Assembly (NCBI GenBank): GCA_023417935.1
Contig: JAEZDY010000036.1
Location: 76,332 to 140,331 of the forward strand
Direction: 5' to 3'
Source of the DNA: Bacteroidota bacterium
GTDB lineage: Bacteria > Bacteroidota > Bacteroidia > Bacteroidales > Lentimicrobiaceae
Length of the DNA stretch: 64,000 nt
Made by a program: the position numbers and the translations under genes
Notes under the pieces: generated by a model
Databases searched by the model: none
Told to the model about the DNA's origin: nothing
The model's input: only the letters and a program-made list of their open reading frames with translations
In this document: positions 18,607 to 27,364 of the stretch, one piece after another
Layout: every line of letters begins with the position of its first letter
How positions within the stretch are numbered: position 1 is the stretch's first letter

Positions 18607-19419
18607 ATGAAGAGGATATTCAACATCATTATTTTCATAGCACTCTCATCAGGAATGGTCTTTCTTTTTGTATTTGCTAACCTGAAGCAAAAAGAACTGG
18701 TATGCGGTGAGTTCATCATTGACATTGACTACAATGGAGCACCTCCTCTTATTAATAATTCAACTATCAGGAGAGAGATCACACGTTCAGGTCTCAGAAT
18801 TAAAAACCAGCCGGTAGCATCTATTAAAGCGCCTCAATTGCAGCAGCTACTAAAAAGTAATCCTTACGTTAAGAAAGCCACCATTTCTGTATCAGTGAAT
18901 GGTGTTGTTAAAGCTAACATCCTTCAAAGAAACCCGATAGTGAGGGTTGTGGACCGCGAATACAACCAATGCCTACTCGATGACGAAGGTCACATGATGC
19001 CTGTTAATATTGAGTTCCCAGTGAGGCTGGTTCTTGCAACCGGTAATATTAATAACCTTAAAAAAGCATCAGCTAAAACTGGTGCTTCTAATGCTCCATC
19101 AACAAGAGTAAGGTATCAACCGGCAAGGACTTCAAATCTACCTTCAGACTTAAGCGACATTCATAAGGTAGCTCTTAAACTTGAAGCTGATACATTGACT
19201 TCAGCCCTCATTGAGCAGATATACATCAACAGCGAGAAGGAAATTGAATTAATACCTAAGATTGGTGAACAGTCAATAATAATGGGCGATACGGTACTAA
19301 TTGACCATAAACTAAGGAATCTGCGTGTTTTTTATGATCATGGTATGAAAAATTTTGCATGGAATAATTACAAGGTCATAAACCTTAAGTATAAAAATCA
19401 GGTTGTTTGCTCTAAATAA
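18607..19419 (+). CDS. ftsQ: Cell division protein FtsQ/DivIB-like
   Basis: A 270-residue bitopic protein: a short basic N-terminus, one membrane segment (FNIIIFIALSSGMVFLFVFA), a POTRA-like region (SIKAPQLQQLLKSNPYVKKA) and the beta domain with QRNPIVRVVDREYNQCLLDDEG. FtsQ bridges the FtsL-FtsB pair and the septal synthase. Sequence identity between FtsQ homologues is low; the NPYVKKA and RNPIVRV blocks and the position between murC and ftsA support the call. It precedes ftsA by nine bases. Confidence 0.88.
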   Translation: MKRIFNIIIFIALSSGMVFLFVFANLKQKELVCGEFIIDIDYNGAPPLINNSTIRREITRSGLRIKNQPVASIKAPQLQQLLKSNPYVKKATISVSVNGVVKANILQRNPIVRVVDREYNQCLLDDEGHMMPVNIEFPVRLVLATGNINNLKKASAKTGASNAPSTRVRYQPARTSNLPSDLSDIHKVALKLEADTLTSALIEQIYINSEKEIELIPKIGEQSIIMGDTVLIDHKLRNLRVFYDHGMKNFAWNNYKVINLKYKNQVVCSK

Positions 19420-19428
19420 TAAAAAGAT

Positions 19429-20718
19429 ATGGAATCTTCTGAAATAATAGTTGGCCTCGATATAGGGACTACCAAAATTGCCACTATAGTGGGACAAAGA
19501 AACGAACATGGGAAAATTGAGATACTTGGATTTGGGCGTTCTGAATCAATTGGTGTCAAGCGTGGTGTTGTAGCCAACATTGAGGATACAGTACAAAGCA
19601 TAGTAGCTGCAGTTAAGGAAGCTGAAGCAAGATCTGACTCCAACATTGTAACAGTTAATGTAGGCATTGCGGGCCAACACATCAAAAGTATACAGTATCG
19701 CGGATCTATTATCAGGCCAAACAGTGAGATTGAAATAAGCCAGGATGATATCGATGGTCTCACCGAAAGCATGTATAAGCTTGCTATGAATCCCGGTGAG
19801 GAGATAATAGAAGCAATTCCCCAGGAATATACCATTGATGGCGAAACTGGCATAAAGCAACCCAAAGGTATGCTAGGTCACACGCTTGAAGCCAATTTCC
19901 ATATCATTACAGGGCAAACAGTAGCAGCACGTAATATTTGCAAATGTGTTAAGAAAGCTAACCTTAACATTGACTCCCTGCTTATGGAACCACTTGCATC
20001 AGCTGAAGCTGTGTTGAGTGATGAAGAAAAGGAAGCAGGGGTTGCATTAGTTGATATTGGTGGTGGTACAACTGATATAGCTATTTTCCAGGATGGAATT
20101 ATAAGGCACACAGCCGTTATTCCGTTTGGTGGCGACATCATTACCGAGGACATTAAGGAAGGCTGTACAATTATCAAGAAACACGCAGAAGATTTGAAAG
20201 TAAAGTTCGGTTCTGCACTGGCAAGTGAAAACAGGGATGAAGAAATTGTTGCCATTCCCGGTCTCAGGGGACGGCCTCCAAAGGAAATCACCTTAAAAAA
20301 CCTGGCTAGTATTATACAGGCACGAATGGAGGAGATTATTGAGCATGTTCATTTTGAAATTAAGAACTCAGGTTACGAAAAGAAACTAATAGCGGGCATA
20401 GTACTCACTGGTGGCGGAGCTCTTCTCAAGCATGTTACCCAGCTCACTGAATTCATCACTGGTATGGATACACGAATTGGATATCCAAATGAACATCTTG
20501 CTCCCGGTGTACCTGAAGAAATGGCAAGTCCCATGTATTCAACAGGTATTGGTCTTGTGATTATTGGCCTTCAGAGGTATGAGAAAGAGCAGACAAAAAA
20601 TGAGAAATCTGATAAGGTGGTTGAGAAAATTGAAAAGCCTGTAAAACAGGAAGAAAGGAAGCCTACCAAGTCATTTCTAGATAAAATAAAGAAGTTTTTT
20701 GAAGAGGACGGAGTATGA
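19429..20718 (+). CDS. ftsA: Cell division protein FtsA
   Basis: A 429-residue actin-like ATPase that tethers FtsZ to the membrane. The phosphate-1 loop is VGLDIGTTKIATIVG, then the FtsA-specific 1C domain with SVGVKRG-like sequence (SIGVKRGVVANIEDT), phosphate-2 ALVDIGGGTTDIAIF and adenosine motif GIVLTGGGALLK. The C-terminus is a charged linker ending in an amphipathic basic helix (SFLDKIKKFFEEDG), the usual membrane-targeting sequence. Confidence 0.96.
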   Translation: MESSEIIVGLDIGTTKIATIVGQRNEHGKIEILGFGRSESIGVKRGVVANIEDTVQSIVAAVKEAEARSDSNIVTVNVGIAGQHIKSIQYRGSIIRPNSEIEISQDDIDGLTESMYKLAMNPGEEIIEAIPQEYTIDGETGIKQPKGMLGHTLEANFHIITGQTVAARNICKCVKKANLNIDSLLMEPLASAEAVLSDEEKEAGVALVDIGGGTTDIAIFQDGIIRHTAVIPFGGDIITEDIKEGCTIIKKHAEDLKVKFGSALASENRDEEIVAIPGLRGRPPKEITLKNLASIIQARMEEIIEHVHFEIKNSGYEKKLIAGIVLTGGGALLKHVTQLTEFITGMDTRIGYPNEHLAPGVPEEMASPMYSTGIGLVIIGLQRYEKEQTKNEKSDKVVEKIEKPVKQEERKPTKSFLDKIKKFFEEDGV

Positions 20719-20804
20719 AGATATTAACAAATGACCTGTTGATAAAAAGTCCTTAAAATATTGAATATACGCACAATTAACAAGTAAATTTAGGAGATCA
20801 AAAC

Positions 20805-22496
20805 ATGCCTGAAATGCTGAAATTTGAAATGCCGAAAAATCAGTCATCCATCATAAAAGTTATAGGTGTAGGTGGCGGTGGTAGCAATGCTGTTACCCAT
20901 ATGTTTAAGCAAGGAATAAGGGGGGTTGACTTTATCATATGCAATACTGATTGTCAGGCCCTTGATACAAGTCCTGTTCCCGTTAAAATACAACTGGGAA
21001 ATAAAGGTCTCGGTGCCGGCTCCATCCCGCAAGTGGGGAAGGAAGCTGCAAACGAGAATATTGACCAGATAAGAAAGATGCTTGAGAACAACACGAAGAT
21101 GGTATTCATTACCGCCGGAATGGGCGGTGGTACCGGTACTGGTGCTGCTCCGGTGATTGCTGCCCTGGCAAAGGAACTGGGCATTCTCACAGTTGGCATT
21201 GTTACTTTGCCGTTTTCCTTTGAAGGTCGAAAACGTACCCAACAAGCACGAGCAGGTATTGATGAATTGCGTAAAACAGTTGATACATTACTTATCATCT
21301 GCAATGATAAACTGCGTGAACTGGAAGGCGACCTAAAACTTTCAGAAGCTTTCAGTAAAGCTGATAACATACTCACAGTTGCTGCTAAGGGTATAGCCGA
21401 GATCATTACAGTTACCGGCTATATAAATGTTGACTTTGAAGATGTTAAAACTGTAATGAAAGAAAGCGGTAAAGCTATCATGGGTTCAGGTATGGCAAGT
21501 GGTGAAAACCGTGCGCTGGAAGCTGTCAAAATGGCTATGACCTCACCACTTCTTGATGATGCAAATATTAGGGGTGCCAGCAACATCCTGCTGTATATTT
21601 CATCAGGCAGTGAAGAGATTACACTTGATGAAGTAATGGAAATCACTGATTATATTCAGCATGAAGCCGGTTCAACTGCCGATATCATCTGGGGTAATGG
21701 CACCGACGATAGTTTAGAGGATAAAATAAGTCTTACACTGATTGCTACAGGCTTTGATTCAAAAAATAAACCTGCGGAAGAGACTGAAAAAATAATACAT
21801 GTTCTCAATGCCAAAAATCACACACCGGCAGCCATTATGGAAATCCCGGTTACCAAAGAGAATAATATTGACAACCGCGATGTCGATAACATTACGGAAG
21901 TAAAACTAATCACTCCATTAAAAGCTGATAAGCAGCCCGAAACCAGCATTGCATCATTTTCAGAAAATCAGGAAAATAAGGAAGATCGTATTTTTACATT
22001 TGAAATTAAAGGAACTCCTGCACAGAATCCCATCACGACTGCAAATTCAGGAATGAAGGATACGCCAGCTATTGATGATTCATCCGGGTCCAAAGCCAAT
22101 TTAAGAACTCAGGAAAATAGTGGGACTCAGTCAAATTATGTTCTATCAAATAGTGTGGCAAATAGCGGTTCAAGAATCACCCAGGAACCTCTGCCTCAGA
22201 GAAAGGCACAGCCCGGGTTTGAGTTCCTGAGAGCCTTTAAATCTGACCCAGAGGTTAAACAGGAGGAATTATCACAGGATCGCGCTCGTAAACTCGAAGA
22301 AATGAGCCTCAAGATCAAAACTACTGAAGGACTGGAAGAGCTTGAAAAGCAACCGGCATACAAGCGTCGTCAGGTAGAATTGAGTGAGCCTGCTGCCTCC
22401 TCTGAAACAGAAGTATCCCGGTATTCACTCTTTAAAAATGAAAATGGTGTTGAAATGAAGCAAAACAATTCATTCCTTCACGATAATGTTGACTAA
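20805..22496 (+). CDS. ftsZ: Cell division GTPase FtsZ
   Basis: A 563-residue tubulin homologue that builds the Z ring. The nucleotide-binding start is VIGVGGGGSNAVTHMF, the tubulin signature GGGTGTGAAPV lies near residue 107, and the synergy loop region follows. The globular domain ends near residue 320. The remaining roughly 240 residues form a long, polar, low-complexity linker closed by a conserved-looking segment (about 515-530, EELEKQPAYKRRQVEL) and a tail. The linker is longer than in model bacteria but long tails are common in Bacteroidota. An 86-base gap after ftsA could hold a separate promoter. Confidence 0.97.
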   Translation: MPEMLKFEMPKNQSSIIKVIGVGGGGSNAVTHMFKQGIRGVDFIICNTDCQALDTSPVPVKIQLGNKGLGAGSIPQVGKEAANENIDQIRKMLENNTKMVFITAGMGGGTGTGAAPVIAALAKELGILTVGIVTLPFSFEGRKRTQQARAGIDELRKTVDTLLIICNDKLRELEGDLKLSEAFSKADNILTVAAKGIAEIITVTGYINVDFEDVKTVMKESGKAIMGSGMASGENRALEAVKMAMTSPLLDDANIRGASNILLYISSGSEEITLDEVMEITDYIQHEAGSTADIIWGNGTDDSLEDKISLTLIATGFDSKNKPAEETEKIIHVLNAKNHTPAAIMEIPVTKENNIDNRDVDNITEVKLITPLKADKQPETSIASFSENQENKEDRIFTFEIKGTPAQNPITTANSGMKDTPAIDDSSGSKANLRTQENSGTQSNYVLSNSVANSGSRITQEPLPQRKAQPGFEFLRAFKSDPEVKQEELSQDRARKLEEMSLKIKTTEGLEELEKQPAYKRRQVELSEPAASSETEVSRYSLFKNENGVEMKQNNSFLHDNVD

Positions 22497-22497
22497 T

Positions 22498-22944
22498 ATG
22501 AGCCTAACTGATAAGATTAACGAGGATATAAAGAAAGCAATGCTTGCCCGTGAAAAGGAGAAGCTTGAGGCCCTGCGGGCTGTAAAATCTGCCCTATTAC
22601 TGGCTCATACCAGTGAAGGTGCCAGCCAGGTGTCTGAAGACGAAGAAATAAAGATACTTCAGAAACTGGTTAAGCAACGCAAGGAAACTGCAGCTATCTA
22701 CCAGCAACAAAATCGCGAAGACCTGGCAGGAACTGAACTTTTCCAAGCCGACATTATTTCAGCATATCTGCCAGAACAAATGGATGAAGCATCTTTACTT
22801 GCTTTCGTCAGAAACCTTATTAAGGAAATGGGTGCTTCTGGTATGAAGGATATGGGAAAAGTTGTAAACGCAGCTAATCAGCAGCTTGCAGGTAAAGCTG
22901 AAAGTAAAACAATTGCCATGATTGTAAGGCAGGAACTACAATAA
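22498..22944 (+). CDS. GatB/YqeY domain protein
   Basis: A 148-residue stand-alone GatB/YqeY domain, the tRNA-binding helical domain found at the C-terminus of amidotransferase subunit B. Motifs include LTDKINEDIKKAMLAREKEK, EDEEIKILQKLVKQRKETA and YLPEQMDEASLL. Its role as a single protein is not settled. The ATG at 22498 lies one base after the ftsZ stop; an ATG at 22486 is in frame inside ftsZ. This is the last gene of the dcw operon here, followed by a terminator. Confidence 0.92.
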   Translation: MSLTDKINEDIKKAMLAREKEKLEALRAVKSALLLAHTSEGASQVSEDEEIKILQKLVKQRKETAAIYQQQNREDLAGTELFQADIISAYLPEQMDEASLLAFVRNLIKEMGASGMKDMGKVVNAANQQLAGKAESKTIAMIVRQELQ

Positions 22945-23050
22945 TCCCTTAATCTGGTTAGGTGAATACTTCCCCCGGTCATGCTCTTAACCTCAGAAGA
23001 GTTCCACCACAAAGGTTTATAACTGAGACTTGATTTAAATCTAAAAAACA

Positions 23051-23078
23051 AAAAAAGCCATTAATTAATGGCTTTTTT
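23051..23078. terminator. Bidirectional terminator between yqeY and tsf
   Basis: A perfect palindrome, AAAAAAGCCATTAA followed by TTAATGGCTTTTTT, with A and T tracts on both sides. It sits between convergent yqeY and tsf and can end transcription in both directions. Confidence 0.9.
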
Positions 23079-23101
23079 GTTTTTATTCATAGTTTCATCA
23101 T

Positions 23102-23938
23102 TTAAGCACCAAGCATAAAACGCTTGAAGGTACTAACAGAAAGATCCTTGTTAACTTTATTCAAATACTCGCGAACTGACAATTTATTGTCGCGAACAAA
23201 TTCCTGGTTAAGCAAAGTGTTTTCTTTATAGAACTTATTTAATTTTCCAAGAGCGATTTTCTCTACCATATCCTCAGGTTTACCTTCAAGGCGAGCCTGT
23301 TCTTTACCTATTTCAATTTCACGCTCTATAATATCAGAAGGAACATCATCCTTATCAACAGCAACAGGAGCCATAGCAGCTATCTGCATAGCAACTTCGT
23401 GACCTGCTTGCTCAATACCGTCAACACCTGCCTGGCTAAGACCAAGAAGGGTAGCCAGACGATTACCCGGGTGATTATAAGCGAAAACTGCAGGAGCACT
23501 AATTGCTTCAAAGTGTGCAAGTTCCATCTTCTCACCTGTTTTACCTACCATCTCAGTGATATTTTCTTCAACGGTACGTCCATTCAGATCGAGTGATTTG
23601 AATTGCTCAGCATTTGCTGGTTTGCTTTCAATAGCTTTAGCCATTAGAGAATTGGTGAAATTCACAAATTCCTGGTTCTTTGCTACGAAATCTGTTTCAC
23701 AGTTAAGCATGAAAATAACTCCGTAATCGCGGGCATCATTGGTGCGGGCAAGTACGATACCTTCATTGGCGTCTTTATCAGCACGTTTTGTGGCTAATTT
23801 CTGTCCTTTTTTACGGAGATAATCAATTGCTTTTTCAAAATCTCCGTCGTTTTCCTGTAATGCATTCTTGCAGTCCATCATACCAGCACCGGTCATCTGG
23901 CGTAGCTTGTTTACGTCTGCAGCTGTAATATTTGCCAT
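23102..23938 (-). CDS. tsf: Translation elongation factor Ts
   Basis: A 278-residue guanine-nucleotide exchange factor for EF-Tu. The N-terminal UBA-like segment is VNKLRQMTGAGMMDCKNAL and the first core signature is FMLNCETDFVAKN. The second half has HNPGN-like sequence (YNHPGNRLATLLGLS), MQIAAMAPVAVDKDDVP, and the C-terminal LLNQEFVRDNKLSVREYLN. Length is normal for the family in this phylum. It ends the rplM-rpsI-rpsB-tsf operon, 28 bases after rpsB. Confidence 0.97.
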   Translation of the reverse strand: MANITAADVNKLRQMTGAGMMDCKNALQENDGDFEKAIDYLRKKGQKLATKRADKDANEGIVLARTNDARDYGVIFMLNCETDFVAKNQEFVNFTNSLMAKAIESKPANAEQFKSLDLNGRTVEENITEMVGKTGEKMELAHFEAISAPAVFAYNHPGNRLATLLGLSQAGVDGIEQAGHEVAMQIAAMAPVAVDKDDVPSDIIEREIEIGKEQARLEGKPEDMVEKIALGKLNKFYKENTLLNQEFVRDNKLSVREYLNKVNKDLSVSTFKRFMLGA

Positions 23939-23966
23939 AAAAAGAATCAGTTATATATTATACAAT

Positions 23967-24878
23967 TTATTTACGGGGAGGTCCACCTGGTTTTTTACCA
24001 ATAGGTTTACGAGCAAGTGGTTTACGGCCTCTGCCTTCACCACCGGCCTCTTCAGCCGGAACTGGTTTAGCCCTTAGGCGCTCAGTACCTGCTATAGTTT
24101 CTTCGTCCTCGTCATCATCAAGATCATAATTACGACCAAGCTTACCACTTGTTGTGTCATCTTTGTCCTCATCACGCTTGTCACGGTCAATCTTACGCTC
24201 CATTAATCCTTCTTCAATTGCCTGTACCATTTTACCAACAATCAGGGAAATTGATTTTGAAGCATCGTCATTTGCTGGAATTGGAAAATCAACCTGATTA
24301 GGATCAGAGTTTGTATCAACGATAGCAAACGTAGGAATGTTAAGTTTCCGTGCTTCAGCAATTGCAATATGCTCCTTTATGATATCAACAACAAACAGTG
24401 CAGCTGGTAAGCGGCTAAGATCAGAGATTGAACCTAAGTTTTTCTCGAGTTTAGCACGTTCACGGGCTATCTGCAGACGCTCGCGTTTTGAGATGTTATC
24501 GTAACTTGGGCTGGTCATAAGACGGTCAATTGACGACATCTTACGAACAGCTTTGCGGATAGTAGCAAAGTTTGTAAGCATACCACCCGGCCAGCGCTCA
24601 GTAACGTATGGCATGCCAACACTTTTAACATGCTCAGCCACTATTTCCTTAGCTTGCTTTTTGGTAGCAACAAATAAAACCTTCTTACCTGATTTGGTGA
24701 TCTGCTTTATTGCTGCGGCAGCCTCATCTATCTTGGCGATAGTTTTGTATAGATCTATAATGTGAATGCCATTACGCTCCATAAAAATATATGGGCCCAT
24801 GTTTGGATTCCATTTACGCTTTAAATGCCCGAAATGTGAACCGGCATCCAGTAATTCATCGAAAGTTGTTCTTGCCAT
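23967..24878 (-). CDS. rpsB: 30S ribosomal protein uS2 with C-terminal extension
   Basis: A 303-residue S2 protein. The core is standard: LLDAGSHFGHLKRKWNPNM, YIFMERNGIHIIDLYKT, FVATKKQAKEIV, ERWPGGMLTNFATIRK and DTNSDPNQVDFPIPANDDAS. From about residue 240 a tail of some 60 residues follows that is first acidic (DLDDDEDEE) and then basic and glycine/proline-rich (RKPLARKPIGKKPGGPP). Such charged tails occur in some Bacteroidota S2 proteins; their role is not known to me. Confidence 0.97.
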   Translation of the reverse strand: MARTTFDELLDAGSHFGHLKRKWNPNMGPYIFMERNGIHIIDLYKTIAKIDEAAAAIKQITKSGKKVLFVATKKQAKEIVAEHVKSVGMPYVTERWPGGMLTNFATIRKAVRKMSSIDRLMTSPSYDNISKRERLQIARERAKLEKNLGSISDLSRLPAALFVVDIIKEHIAIAEARKLNIPTFAIVDTNSDPNQVDFPIPANDDASKSISLIVGKMVQAIEEGLMERKIDRDKRDEDKDDTTSGKLGRNYDLDDDEDEETIAGTERLRAKPVPAEEAGGEGRGRKPLARKPIGKKPGGPPRK

Positions 24879-24993
24879 TTAATTTTTTGTTATTTGTTTA
24901 CATTCTGTGAAACTCAATCGACTGGTAGCTCATCAGGCAGCATGCGCTGGCCATAGAGGTCCTGACGATTTAGATACTAAACACCAATTGTGA

Positions 24994-25380
24994 TTAGCGC
25001 TTGCTGAACTGGAATTTCTTACGGGCTTTCTTTTGTCCCGGTTTTTTCCTCTCAACCATACGCGGATCTCTTCTGAGTAATCCCTTAGCTTTGAGCGGGG
25101 GACGGAATTCAGCGTTGATCTCGCATAGCGCCTTTGAGATAGCTAAGCGAAGTGCTTCAGCCTGACCTGTAATACCACCACCATCAAGGTTTACTTTGAT
25201 ATCATATTTACCTTGTGAGTTAGCAACTTCCAGCGACTGTGTTACCACATATTGTAAAGTTCCTGTCGGAAAGTATTCTTTATAATCTCTGCCGTTAACG
25301 GTAATGGTACCGTTGCCATCTTTGAGATATATGCGAGCTACAGCAGTCTTCCTTCTGCCAAGAGCGTTGATCACTTCCAT
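24994..25380 (-). CDS. rpsI: 30S ribosomal protein uS9
   Basis: A 128-residue S9 protein of normal length. Signatures are the N-terminal NALGRRKTAVARIYLKDG, the central GGGITGQAEALRLAISKAL and the C-terminal LLRRDPRMVERKKPGQKKAR ending in KFQFSKR, whose last arginine reaches the P-site tRNA. It follows rplM after two bases. Confidence 0.97.
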   Translation of the reverse strand: MEVINALGRRKTAVARIYLKDGNGTITVNGRDYKEYFPTGTLQYVVTQSLEVANSQGKYDIKVNLDGGGITGQAEALRLAISKALCEINAEFRPPLKAKGLLRRDPRMVERKKPGQKKARKKFQFSKR

Positions 25381-25382
25381 AA

Positions 25383-25838
25383 CTATTTGATTGAATTTAA
25401 ATTAACCAATTGTGGTTGCTGAGCCTGATGAGGATGCTCAGTACCTGCATAAACTTTAAGATTACGGTAAATAGCATCACCCAACTTATTTGATGGGAGC
25501 ATACCACGTACTGCATGTTCTATAATCCGCTCAGGAAACTTTTGCATGAGTTCCCATGGAGTAGCGAAACGCTGACCTCCGGGATAACCGGTATGCCTAA
25601 CGTATACTTTATCATTCATCTTCTTGCCCGTAAGTTTTATCTTTTCGGCATTGATTACAATTACGTAGTCGCCACAATCGAGGTTAGGTGTAAAGTTAGT
25701 TTTATACTTACCTCTAAGTAAATTGGCAACCTTACTCGAGAAACGTCCGAGTGTCTGTCCGTCTGCATCCACCAAAACCCAGTTCTTCTGGATGTTGTCA
25801 GGAGTCGCTGACAAGGTTTTATAACTTAATGTATCCAT
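25383..25838 (-). CDS. rplM: 50S ribosomal protein uL13
   Basis: A 151-residue L13 protein, first gene of the operon. Signatures are KNWVLVDADGQTLGRFSSKV, GDYVIVINAEKIKLTGKK, YVRHTGYPGGQRF and RGMLPSNKLGDAIYRNLKVY. Length is normal. The promoter at 26002-26033 and a leader of about 160 bases precede it. Confidence 0.97.
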   Translation of the reverse strand: MDTLSYKTLSATPDNIQKNWVLVDADGQTLGRFSSKVANLLRGKYKTNFTPNLDCGDYVIVINAEKIKLTGKKMNDKVYVRHTGYPGGQRFATPWELMQKFPERIIEHAVRGMLPSNKLGDAIYRNLKVYAGTEHPHQAQQPQLVNLNSIK

Positions 25839-25926
25839 TTTGTTTATTTTAACACTTTAAAAAACAATAATAAACCGGGCGTATTATCCTATTCACGGGC
25901 ATGAGAATAAAATAACATTCGGTTAG

Positions 25927-25999
25927 CCCCTCATTCGAAGCCTTTCCTCAATTTGTCGGGTTACGGCCTTCCAAATCAATTCTTTCCTTCTAAAAGGGG
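25927..25999 (-). ncRNA. Possible structured leader of the rplM operon
   Basis: The transcript start predicted near 25997 leaves about 160 untranslated bases before rplM. In RNA sense, CCCCT (25999-25995) can pair with AGGGG (25931-25927), closing a domain that contains a GAAGGCC / GGCTTC stem. Ribosomal operons are often autoregulated through such leaders; whether this one binds L13 is inference. Confidence 0.35.
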
Positions 26000-26001
26000 T
26001 G

Positions 26002-26033
26002 CAAAGGTAGGAGTAAAATTTTGATTTAACAAA
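26002..26033 (-). promoter_or_regulatory. Promoter of rplM-rpsI-rpsB-tsf
   Basis: Minus strand: TTTG at 26033-26030, a 20-base spacer, then TACCTTTG at 26009-26002. Both boxes and the spacing match the Bacteroidota consensus. Confidence 0.75.
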
Positions 26034-26136
26034 TTTACTGACAATTATTTATTGAAATCGGCTGGAAGCCTTTTGGCAGGCAAATTTATGAATTTCTTTC
26101 GTCCAATTTGACTATTTTTGCCCATATTTTTATGAT

Positions 26137-27051
26137 ATGTCAATTGTTGTTACCAATATAACCAAACGCTACGGCACACAGCTTGCTCTAAATAATGTAT
26201 CGTTCAGCATAAAACCAGGCGAAATAGTTGGTTTGCTGGGTCCTAATGGTGCCGGTAAATCAACCCTCATGAAAATCATTACCTGTTTTATCCCTCCTAC
26301 TTCAGGCGATGTTACAGTTTATGGACATGATATCAGGGAAGAATCTCTTGAAATAAGAAGGAAGGTTGGCTACCTCCCCGAAAATAACCCTCTATATACT
26401 GATATGTACATAAGAGAGTGCCTCGAATTTATTGCCGGACTCCATAATCTGGGCTCTAACCGTAACAGTCGAATCACTGAGATCATGGACCTTACTGGCC
26501 TTAATGCCGAACGCAAAAAGAAGATCGGGGCACTATCAAAAGGTTACAAGCAACGGGTTGGATTAGCAATGGCACTCGTGCATGACCCCGAAGTGCTTAT
26601 TCTCGATGAACCAACCTCAGGTCTTGACCCTAATCAACTGGTTGAAATCAGGAATCTTATACTAGAAATTGGTAAACAAAAAACAGTTGTTTTGTCCACT
26701 CATATAATGCAGGAAGTGGAAGCAATGTGCAACCGCGCCATTATCATTAATAAAGGTGAAATAGTCGCTGATGATTCCCCCGGAAACCTGCTTCATAACA
26801 TGGGTGCCACTGACCGTGTGTACGCAGGTTTTGATAAAGTTGTTGACATTAAACTCCTCCGCCAGATACCCGGTGTAAAACAAGTTACAGCAGTTGATCA
26901 GGATACCTGGCTCCTTGAAGCTGAAAAGAACAGGGATATACGCCAGGAGATATTCAAGTTTGCCGTAGAGAAAAATCTTACTGTTCTCTCAATGCGTAAG
27001 GAAGAAAATACTCTTGAGAATGTGTTTAGAAAGCTGACTAAACTAAAATAG
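26137..27051 (+). CDS. gldA: ABC transporter ATPase, GldA-like
   Basis: A 304-residue ABC ATPase. Walker A is GPNGAGKST, the signature is ALSKGYKQRVGLAMAL and Walker B is VLILDEPTSGLDPNQL followed by the switch HIMQEVEAM. The C-terminal extension of about 90 residues ending MRKEENTLENVFRKLTK is the pattern of GldA, the ATPase of the gliding-associated GldAFG exporter. The permease genes gldF and gldG are not adjacent, so the gldA name is a family assignment and does not prove gliding. A TATTTTTG box at 26113-26120 lies just before the start and would give an almost leaderless mRNA. Confidence 0.85.
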   Translation: MSIVVTNITKRYGTQLALNNVSFSIKPGEIVGLLGPNGAGKSTLMKIITCFIPPTSGDVTVYGHDIREESLEIRRKVGYLPENNPLYTDMYIRECLEFIAGLHNLGSNRNSRITEIMDLTGLNAERKKKIGALSKGYKQRVGLAMALVHDPEVLILDEPTSGLDPNQLVEIRNLILEIGKQKTVVLSTHIMQEVEAMCNRAIIINKGEIVADDSPGNLLHNMGATDRVYAGFDKVVDIKLLRQIPGVKQVTAVDQDTWLLEAEKNRDIRQEIFKFAVEKNLTVLSMRKEENTLENVFRKLTKLK

Positions 27052-27097
27052 TTCAAAACTTTCTGCTCGAACTCCTCTTTTAATAGAATTCATCAGT

Positions 27098-27190
27098 GAT
27101 GGACAAGTCACGACCTGTCCCTACAAATTAATACATACTGTTCAATACTACCAACATTGATGATGGACAGGTCACCACCTGTCCTTACAA
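27098..27190. repeat. Two copies of a 29-base palindromic repeat
   Basis: Copies at 27098-27126 and 27162-27190 share the pattern GATGGACA(A/G)GTCAC(G/C)ACCTGTCC(C/T)TACAA. The second has a perfect inverted repeat, GGACAGGT and ACCTGTCC around CACC. The copies start 64 bases apart. They look like small intergenic palindromic (REP/MITE-like) elements. Confidence 0.75.
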
Positions 27191-27241
27191 TCATTACACT
27201 ACTTTTTTCAAACCAATCATTACACTACTTTTTTTCAAACC
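27189..27241. repeat. Tandem duplication of 26-27 bases
   Basis: AATCATTACACTAC, a T tract and CAAACC occur twice, at 27189-27214 and 27215-27241. They differ only by one T in the tract. It directly follows the palindromic repeats and lies upstream of the metK promoter. Confidence 0.8.
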
Positions 27242-27265
27242 AATCCCTGTTTAAATAATTATTCT

Positions 27266-27273
27266 TATTTTTG
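27266..27273 (+). promoter_or_regulatory. -7 box of the metK promoter
   Basis: TATTTTTG matches TAnnTTTG. A predicted start near 27279 falls at the beginning of a hairpin (CACGGT and ACCGTG, 27277-27293), which would cap the 5' end of the metK leader. No clear -33 box is seen. Confidence 0.55.
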
Positions 27274-27290
27274 CAGCACGGTATAATACC

Positions 27291-27364
27291 GTGATGGAGA
27301 GATTTGATTGATTGCAACCATTTAAAAAAATGCTAAAGCAAATCCTGTCTTTGATCAAATCTCC
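27291..27364 (+). promoter_or_regulatory. SAM-II-like riboswitch upstream of metK
   Basis: The leader carries the conserved SAM-II (SAM-alpha) elements in order: ATGG (27294-27297), GATTTG (27301-27306), ATTGCAA (27311-27317), CCAT (27318-27321), an A-rich stretch, TGCTAAAG (27331-27338) and AATC (27341-27344). ATGG pairs with CCAT (P1) and a GATT inside the loop can pair with AATC (P2), giving the H-type pseudoknot of this class. Ten bases GAGATTTGAT (27299-27308) are exactly complementary to ATCAAATCTC (27354-27363), so a competing stem would destroy the binding core. The gene downstream makes SAM, which fits feedback control. Class call is by eye. Confidence 0.7.

Noticed and set aside
20844..21406. 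Minus-strand open frames inside ftsZ
   Set aside because: Shadows of the conserved FtsZ GTPase domain; no independent family features.
24890..24993. Possible tRNA in the rpsB-rpsI gap (GGTAGCTCATCAGG looks like a D-arm)
   Set aside because: No T-arm GTTCGA-type sequence, no acceptor stem and no anticodon arm could be fitted on either strand.
27098..27241. Insertion-sequence ends
   Set aside because: No transposase frame lies between or near the repeats; they are better described as small palindromic and tandem repeats.
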